Assembly: GCA_020433835.1 (NCBI GenBank) | Contig: JAGRBY010000075.1 | Coordinates: 1-18,595, forward strand | Origin: Anaerolineae bacterium | GTDB lineage: Bacteria > Chloroflexota > Anaerolineae > 4572-78 > J111 | Length of the DNA stretch: 18,595 nucleotides | Direction: 5' to 3' | In this document: positions 1 to 5,669 of the stretch, piece by piece | How positions within the stretch are numbered: the first letter of the stretch is position 1 | How the letters are laid out: each line of letters begins with the position of its first letter | The notes under the pieces: generated by a model | The model's database searches: none | What the model saw: the letters and a program-made list of their open reading frames with translations, nothing else | Told to the model about the DNA's origin: nothing | Translations under genes and position numbers: made by a program

Positions 1-508
1 CACTGTACAGCGGAATTTGCTCGGTAACGGTGCGCCGATACACCTTGAAGCCGCAGTTGAAATCGTGCAGGTGCAGCCCGCTAAAGGTCGACACCACCCC
101 GTTGAAAATTTTCGACGGCCAGGTTTTGTCGAGGGGGTCCTGCCGGTCGTGACGCCAGGCCGCCACCAGATCGTAGCCTTGCTGGAGTTTGGCCACCATC
201 TTGGGAATTTCCGCCGGATCATCCTGCAAATCGGCATCCATGGTGATGATGATATCGCCCCGGCTGTGTCGAAAACCGGCTACCAGCGCTGCCGTTTTGC
301 CGAAATTCTGGTGAAAATGAATAACCCGCACAACAGGGTCTTGCTCAAACAGCGAATCTAAAACCTGCGGCGAATTATCCGTACTGCCATCATTGATAAA
401 AATAATTTCGTACGGTTGGTTCAGGGGTGTGAGCGCAGCGGTGAGCTTTTGATGGAGTAACTTCAGATTCCCCTCCTCATTAAGCAGGGGAATAACAATT
501 GAAATCAT
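1..508 (-). CDS. GT2 glycosyltransferase, DPM1/GtrB-like polyprenyl-phosphate sugar synthase (3' part beyond window)
   Basis: The reading frame opens with ATG at 508 and stays open for 169 codons to the left edge, so the C-terminus is missing. The protein begins MISIVIPLLNEEGN, the typical GT-A start. It then shows NDGSTDNS (39-46), a nucleotide-sugar/metal binding motif, HQNFGKTAALVAGFR (66-80), DADLQDDP (91-98) with the DxD-type metal site, an R-x-DR-x-D element near 119-124 and NCGFKVYRR (151-159). This is the pattern of dolichol- or undecaprenyl-phosphate mannosyl/glucosyl transferases (DPM1, GtrB, ArnC-like), which move a sugar from a nucleotide to polyprenyl phosphate at the cytoplasmic face. 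Whether it carries GtrB-like C-terminal membrane helices cannot be seen. A weak Shine-Dalgarno (AGAGA) lies about 6 nt before the ATG. It follows the GT-C array in the same direction, with a 97-bp gap containing a possible own promoter. It is a plausible supplier of their lipid-linked donor. The sugar is unknown. Confidence 0.93.
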   Translation of the reverse strand, partial: MISIVIPLLNEEGNLKLLHQKLTAALTPLNQPYEIIFINDGSTDNSPQVLDSLFEQDPVVRVIHFHQNFGKTAALVAGFRHSRGDIIITMDADLQDDPAEIPKMVAKLQQGYDLVAAWRHDRQDPLDKTWPSKIFNGVVSTFSGLHLHDFNCGFKVYRRTVTEQIPLYS

Positions 509-575
509 GAAAATCTCTTGAAACGGAATTTTTGAGTGTTGGTCGTGCGAGCCGTTCGTTATGTTGGTCACCTCT

Positions 576-604
576 ATTTTACCGCTATCGGGCATAGTCG
601 GCAA
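576..604 (-). promoter_or_regulatory. candidate sigma70-like promoter for the GT2 gene
   Basis: On the minus strand TTGCCG (599-604) and TAAAAT (576-581) are separated by exactly 17 bp, directly after the stop of the upstream gene (606-608). A start of transcription near 568-570 would give a leader of about 60 nt before the ATG at 508. The spacer contains an imperfect dyad (CTAT...ATAG, 585-597) that could be an operator or chance. The match to consensus is 4/6 and 5/6. It could be coincidental, but position and spacing are good. Confidence 0.45.
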
Positions 605-605
605 T

Positions 606-2702
606 TTACTCGATGGCCCATTCACCCAAAATGACGGCGCTTTCGCCGCTTTGATCATTCACTACGCCCAATCGCTCAAAGGTTTGGGGATGATAAAAGC
701 CAACCAACAGCCGATATGTGCCGCGCGGCAGTTCCGGCGGCACCATCAAAACCGCTCCGTCGCGGATGACGGTCTCACGTTCCAGCACATCGCCCCAGCG
801 CGATGACGGCACTTTGTTATCGTAAATAAAGTGATCGGCCTGGGCGATGGTGTTGTTATCGCCATCGCGTAGATGAACCAGCACTTTCGCCCCAAAAGGA
901 ATCGGACCTTGCCAAAAGACGGTCATATTAACCGCCGCTCCCGGTGCCAAAGTCGGCGGATCGAATGTATAACCGTGCAAGCGAGCGCCGCCCTCAAAAT
1001 CGGCATCGAGCACGACCTCGGCTTCTTTGGCCAGGGGTCGCACACCCGGCCGGCTGGCGAGCGCCCAGACCCCGCCTTCGCCCCACAATTTATCCATTTG
1101 CCACAAAATCTGCTGCTGTAAATACCCATCGTAGCTGTTAAACAGCCAAAACTCTTGCGTCACCAGCCACACGCGCTGATTTGCGGCCAACACGGTGTTA
1201 AAATCTTCGGCGGTTTCAAGCCACAGCGCGCCGCTGTAGCGATCGCCCAGTTTGCCGTCGGGGCGCACAATAAGTTTGGGCGATGACTGCACCAGGTAGT
1301 AATCATTCCGGTCGAGATAAATTAAACTGGCCGGCGGGTGCATCGTCATAACCTGGTCGCCTTCTGATATATTGTCGCGCACGTGTTTAAAGGCCTGGTC
1401 ATAGCGATCCCACCCGCTGCTGCCGCTGTTAAAAATGTACTCAAGGGGCGGCCAAAAGAAGAGCGTCAGCAGCAGCGCCAACCCGACCGCTTTGCCTGCC
1501 TGCCAAACCTGCCGCCGACTGCCCGGCCAGCGAATAAGCCCCACGATCTCGCGACAGCCGTGAGCGCCCAGCAGCAAAAAGACCCCTTGTATTTGCATCA
1601 ACAAATAGCGCGATCGCTGCCAGTGCGGCGCAATTACCAGCACCAGCACCGCCATCACAGTGATAAAGATACAGCCCAAAAACAACGCGCCGATATCCTG
1701 AGGGCGATGTTTTCCGCGCCGCCATCGAACTAAACTGACGATAAGACCGGCCAGGGCGATAACCAAAATCGGCCCGTGCGGCGGTTTAAAAAAATACGTG
1801 CCATAGGCTTCCCAGCCGTGCCCCAAATCTGAGGGTATTTGTAAGAATTTATCGCCCAGGGCATCAACTTTGGCATCGAGACCCTGTGCTTCCTTTTGAA
1901 ACTCAACGGTCGGCGGCGGTTGAAAAATAACGCCTGAGGATATCGCCAGGGCAAAAACAATCAGCAAAAATGCGCTATCGCGCAGCAGCGCTTTATGCCG
2001 GGTCATACCCTTCATCCACCACAGCCCAAAACCGGCCACAAACCAGGCCGGCATCAGCACCACCGTCGAAAAGTGGGTCAGCAGCGTCAACCCATAGCTC
2101 ACGGCAAAGCCCAGCCGATACCGGGTCGAGTTGCGGGTCAACCCCCACCACAGCAGCAGCACCGCCAGCAAACCGAGCCACTGGGCCAGCGTAATCATCC
2201 GAACCCGCCCGCTCCACTCGACCGACTCCAGACTGATGGCCAGCCACAGTGCCGCCAGCACGCCCACCCAACGCGAGCGCAGCACAGTTGCTCCCAATTT
2301 GTAAACCGTAACCACAGCCAGCGTGCCAAAAATAACCGCCGGCCAGCGCCCCATCGCTTCACTAAAACCGAGCAGCCAGAACAGCCCGCCGCTCAGGTAA
2401 GAGTAAATCAAGCCGGGATCATAGAGAAGCCCGGTCGGATAGCGCGGCAGGCCCGTCTCGGCGATAAATTTAGCTGCGGCCAGCGTAAAGAATTCGTCGA
2501 TGTGGTATTGAAACAGCGTCAAAAAGCGCAGCCGAACGGCAAAGGCGACAATAATCACCAGCAAAATGGGTAGATTGGTGAAAAATGATGGATGGACCTT
2601 TGCTGACTTTCTAGATTTTTCACCCCCCTTTGGGGGGCTGGGGGGACTAAACCCTGGCTCTTGCCTCTTGGTGGTTGGCTTTAACGGTTGTTCGATATTC
2701 AT
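606..2702 (-). CDS. GT-C membrane glycosyltransferase, GT39-like, subfamily A, one C-terminal module
   Basis: A 698-residue multi-pass membrane protein. A basic, proline-rich N-terminal tail (1-43) carries a short palindromic repeat and is followed by the first helix (about 44-58) and the first outer loop with HIDE (D69, E70), the acidic pair expected to be catalytic in GT-C enzymes. The stretch GLPRYPTGLLYDPGLIYSYL follows, closely matching the paralog at 16260-18287. Further hydrophobic helices run to about 430. A soluble outer region follows, and one beta-rich module occupies about 567-698, with FVHLRD-like, PSSRW, PPELPRGTYRL and VVNDQSGESAVI elements. Known for the family: transfer from polyprenyl-phosphate sugar to an acceptor outside the membrane. 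The acceptor here is unknown. The ATG overlaps the upstream gene's stop by 4 nt (ATGA), implying translational coupling. No clear Shine-Dalgarno is seen and no alternative ATG lies before the first helix. Confidence 0.92.
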   Translation of the reverse strand: MNIEQPLKPTTKRQEPGFSPPSPPKGGEKSRKSAKVHPSFFTNLPILLVIIVAFAVRLRFLTLFQYHIDEFFTLAAAKFIAETGLPRYPTGLLYDPGLIYSYLSGGLFWLLGFSEAMGRWPAVIFGTLAVVTVYKLGATVLRSRWVGVLAALWLAISLESVEWSGRVRMITLAQWLGLLAVLLLWWGLTRNSTRYRLGFAVSYGLTLLTHFSTVVLMPAWFVAGFGLWWMKGMTRHKALLRDSAFLLIVFALAISSGVIFQPPPTVEFQKEAQGLDAKVDALGDKFLQIPSDLGHGWEAYGTYFFKPPHGPILVIALAGLIVSLVRWRRGKHRPQDIGALFLGCIFITVMAVLVLVIAPHWQRSRYLLMQIQGVFLLLGAHGCREIVGLIRWPGSRRQVWQAGKAVGLALLLTLFFWPPLEYIFNSGSSGWDRYDQAFKHVRDNISEGDQVMTMHPPASLIYLDRNDYYLVQSSPKLIVRPDGKLGDRYSGALWLETAEDFNTVLAANQRVWLVTQEFWLFNSYDGYLQQQILWQMDKLWGEGGVWALASRPGVRPLAKEAEVVLDADFEGGARLHGYTFDPPTLAPGAAVNMTVFWQGPIPFGAKVLVHLRDGDNNTIAQADHFIYDNKVPSSRWGDVLERETVIRDGAVLMVPPELPRGTYRLLVGFYHPQTFERLGVVNDQSGESAVILGEWAIE
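2613..2651. repeat. G/C-run palindromic short repeat inside a coding N-terminus
   Basis: The sequence has six C, TTT, six G, CT, six G (2623-2645), a near-perfect inverted repeat. Read on the coding strand it gives SPPSPPKGG, residues about 19-27 of the membrane enzyme at 606-2702. Palindromes of this PPxPPKGG type are scattered through genomes of filamentous Cyanobacteria and some Chloroflexota (family knowledge). It lies in the hydrophilic tail before the first helix, so it is tolerated in frame. Confidence 0.6.
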
Positions 2703-5614
2703 TGGGGCGTATTGGATAGTCTAATTTCAACGGCGTTATCGGCAGGTCGCAGCGGGCCGACTCCGGCAACAGGCAGCCGTGTGCCGTCCATCGGGCGATA
2801 CAGGCCGGCCAGCAGCGTGTAATCGTTGGGCGAAACATCGGCCGGCAGAGCAAGCTGATGGCGGCTCAAAACGATATCGCCGGGTTGCCAGGCCGAGGTC
2901 GGGAAAAAGCCGCCGCCGGGTGGCACGTCACTCTGGGCGCTCAGTTCACCGGCCGGGTTGATCAGATGGAGGAAAGCTGTGAAATTGTCAGCGGGCGTAC
3001 TTACAGCTTCCCAATATAGCGTAACATCGAGCTGTGCATCCTGCTGCTCGACGTCATAGCCGATAAGACGAATCTGCTCATCAAACGTTGCGTCCACCTC
3101 ATTCGCGCCGACATAAACCGGCCACTGCTCCGGTTCGAGGCGCAGCGTGGTTATCGCGCCGGGAATATTCTCACCGGCCAGGTTGCGCACCGGCAGCGGC
3201 GTCAACGTATCGGGCAGAAAAAGGCCGACATCCAGCCGCAGCAGAGCCGGTGTGGGCAAATCGTCCGGCAAATCGAGCGTTCGGGTTTCGCGGATAACCT
3301 CGCCCGGTCGCCAACTGCTGGTGGGGCGGGTGCTATCCACCGGCGGGCCATTCACCAACGCCACCCGCTCATCGCCCAAAAAGGCTTGCAGGCTGATATG
3401 CGCATCTTGATCGATGGCTCGTAGGGCCTGCCAGTACAATGTCACCGCCGGGGTATCGCCGGGGTGAAGCTGATCCGGTTCGATTTCATAAGCCAGCAGG
3501 CGAACGTGATCATAATAGGTGTGCTCCAGCGGCGTAGCCGATGCCGGAATCGCCTCGGCTGCCAGTCGAGCGAAGGCCACCGCCGGTTCCACGCGTTCGA
3601 GCGTGCCGTTGGCCGCGACATCGACAGCCGACCAACCGGCGGCAAAGTCAAGCGTTTGCCAGGCCGCATCGGGTGCCTTGACCCCCACCTGAAGATCATA
3701 CAATCCGGGCGCTAGCTTCAAACTGGACAGATTGCAACTGCTCTCGACGATTTCGCCGGGGGTGCGGGCTGCTTGCTCAAAACCAGGGCGTGTGTTGCAC
3801 GCCAGCCAAGGGCCATACTGATTAGCGTTAATCCACAACCGAATGGCGACCAAACGCTCGCTATCGCTGAGGTTCTCCCAGATGAGGCGAACAGTGACCT
3901 CGTTTTCAGTCTCTTCCCAACGATAGCCAAACAGGCTCATTTGGCCGTCAATCATAGCAAGTTGCGGATCGGCGGGAAACTGAATAGGGTTAGGATAAAT
4001 TTGCGCGTAGTCAATTCTGTCTATCGTAATGACTTTCTCCGGGCGAACATGCTGCTCAAAGTAACGAATAACACCGGGGCTGGGATCGAGTTTGCGCTGT
4101 GACTGTTGAATGTAAAAGATGATTTTATCGGCGCGAACCCATTCGCCCTTGGCATCAAGGTTAAGGCGGGTGCCTTTGAAGCCGACCAGATAATGGAAAA
4201 AACGGCTGGCCACCACCATCGACTCCGGGTTTTCTTGGCTTTGCAGATAATCGGCCACCTGGTCCATACCCTCGCCCCAACCGACGCGCGTGAGTTGAAC
4301 GGCTACCGGTCCACCACCGGCCAGCGGGTTGAAGTAAGAAAAGTAGTAAGGATGGAAGGGCAGGGCCGTTGCCAGTTGAATCGCCAGCAGTGCGCTGCCG
4401 GCCAACCATACCCGCTGCGGTGGCCAATGAAGCCGCTGAGCGAATTGCAGAAAAGCAGCCGCCGCCAACACGTTAAGCGCCGGAAAGGCGGCCATCAAAA
4501 AACGATCCTGTTTGTGGCTGCCCAGGCTCATGCCGCCCATATACAGCGCGGCGTAAGCCAGTATAGCCCACAACCCCGGCTCATCGAGCCAGGCCCGCCA
4601 TTGCGAAGGCGGCGACCACCGCCGGCGAATTAACAGCCATATCCCCAACAGCAGGCCGATCAACATCAGCGGCGTGGTGCGTAGGATAAAGATGACCGGA
4701 TAGAAGATGAGACCGGGGTCTTCATCTAAAACCGTTTGACCCAGGAAAAAGATTTTAACCCCCTCCTCACCGACCTTGCCGACCAGGTAGTTGGCCATCA
4801 GCCGAAACGTTGGGCCGGGGACGGTCCAGGTGGCGGGCCACAGGGCAATAAACGTGGCGATAGCCGTCGCCAACCAGCCGAGCATCATTAAGATAGCCGT
4901 GCGCAGGCCGGTAATCCACCGCATCTCGGCGCGGAGATGCCACATGAGGCTAATGACGCCAAACATCGGCAGCAGCACTAGCGCTTGCGATTTGGTGAGC
5001 CAGGCCAGTCCGCCAAAGATGCCGGAGATGAGAAGATGGGGCCAATAGCGCTGCTGTCGGTGGGCGGCGATGAGTGCCAACAGCGAAACCATCATCAACC
5101 CGGTCAGCAAGCCCTCAGCCCGATTGACGCGGCTGTCGCTGAGGTAGAAAGGATCGAGGCTGATGAGAATTGCGGCCAGCAGGGCTAACTTCTGACCAAA
5201 CAGTTTGCGCAGATAGAGAAAAATGGCAACGACCAGCAGCGTGTTGGTCAAGACTACCGGAAAACGCTGCAGCCAGAGTGTATCGGTGCGGTCCCACTCG
5301 TGGACAAGCAGGTACACCCCGCCATCTCCAAGCCAACTGCCCTGCAAAACCGAACGGTAGAGCGAGGCCAAAAACAGCCATAGCGTTTCCAGCCACACCG
5401 GATATATGCCGGGATAGCCATCACCAACGAGCGTGCCGGGCAAATCGCCCGCCAGCAGCGCCTGATAAAAAGCAACAGCCCAATCCCAGCGGTCCGGCTC
5501 ATCGACCACCCGAAAAACATTGAGCGAGGTCAATCGCACCGATGCGGCCAGGATGAAGACAAAAAGGGTTTCAATATGAAGTTGATATTTTTGTAAAAGG
5601 GTACGTTTTTGCAT
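2699..5614 (-). CDS. GT-C membrane glycosyltransferase, GT39-like, subfamily B, three C-terminal modules
   Basis: A 971-residue protein from ATG at 5614; an adjacent in-frame GTG at 5617 is an equally placed alternative. The first outer loop has VVDEP (D38, E39). LDPFYLSDSRVNRAEG (about 153-168) matches paralogs with LDPF or ADPF. FxALWPATW (about 256-263) and the outer-loop SHKQDRF (366-372) follow. After the last helix comes HPYYFSYFN and the block VGWGEGM (444-450), then an outer region with YIQQSQR and DYAQIYP. The last 420 residues form three beta-rich modules (about 554-660, 700-825, 844-969). The second and third carry LYWQ or LYWE, PTSSW or PTSAW, PGE or PGD and VGLF or AGLY, while the first is degenerate. 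The expected role is transfer of a lipid-linked sugar to an unknown acceptor outside the membrane; the modules may bind the acceptor or wall. It starts 36 nt after the upstream stop and overlaps the next gene by 4 nt. Confidence 0.92.
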   Translation of the reverse strand: MQKRTLLQKYQLHIETLFVFILAASVRLTSLNVFRVVDEPDRWDWAVAFYQALLAGDLPGTLVGDGYPGIYPVWLETLWLFLASLYRSVLQGSWLGDGGVYLLVHEWDRTDTLWLQRFPVVLTNTLLVVAIFLYLRKLFGQKLALLAAILISLDPFYLSDSRVNRAEGLLTGLMMVSLLALIAAHRQQRYWPHLLISGIFGGLAWLTKSQALVLLPMFGVISLMWHLRAEMRWITGLRTAILMMLGWLATAIATFIALWPATWTVPGPTFRLMANYLVGKVGEEGVKIFFLGQTVLDEDPGLIFYPVIFILRTTPLMLIGLLLGIWLLIRRRWSPPSQWRAWLDEPGLWAILAYAALYMGGMSLGSHKQDRFLMAAFPALNVLAAAAFLQFAQRLHWPPQRVWLAGSALLAIQLATALPFHPYYFSYFNPLAGGGPVAVQLTRVGWGEGMDQVADYLQSQENPESMVVASRFFHYLVGFKGTRLNLDAKGEWVRADKIIFYIQQSQRKLDPSPGVIRYFEQHVRPEKVITIDRIDYAQIYPNPIQFPADPQLAMIDGQMSLFGYRWEETENEVTVRLIWENLSDSERLVAIRLWINANQYGPWLACNTRPGFEQAARTPGEIVESSCNLSSLKLAPGLYDLQVGVKAPDAAWQTLDFAAGWSAVDVAANGTLERVEPAVAFARLAAEAIPASATPLEHTYYDHVRLLAYEIEPDQLHPGDTPAVTLYWQALRAIDQDAHISLQAFLGDERVALVNGPPVDSTRPTSSWRPGEVIRETRTLDLPDDLPTPALLRLDVGLFLPDTLTPLPVRNLAGENIPGAITTLRLEPEQWPVYVGANEVDATFDEQIRLIGYDVEQQDAQLDVTLYWEAVSTPADNFTAFLHLINPAGELSAQSDVPPGGGFFPTSAWQPGDIVLSRHQLALPADVSPNDYTLLAGLYRPMDGTRLPVAGVGPLRPADNAVEIRLSNTPQ

Positions 5615-5629
5615 CACATTAAGTTTATA

Positions 5630-5669
5630 GAGTTGGTGGAGTTGAGAGTTTAGGGAGTTAGGGAGTTTA
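5630..5669. repeat. short tandem repeat (GGGAGTTA-like units) spanning a stop codon and gene gap
   Basis: Degenerate repeats of GAGTT and GTTAGGGAGTT-type units run across the 3' end of the gene at 5650-8613 and into the gap before the next gene. On the coding strand the units read CTCCCTAA; one of them supplies the TAA stop at 5650-5652, and the last residues (NSLTP) are repeat-derived. No hairpin strong enough for a terminator is visible. Confidence 0.6.

Noticed and set aside
1995..2573. A 192-codon open frame on the plus strand
   Set aside because: Antisense to the helices of the enzyme at 606-2702; Gln/Pro/His-rich product typical of shadows.
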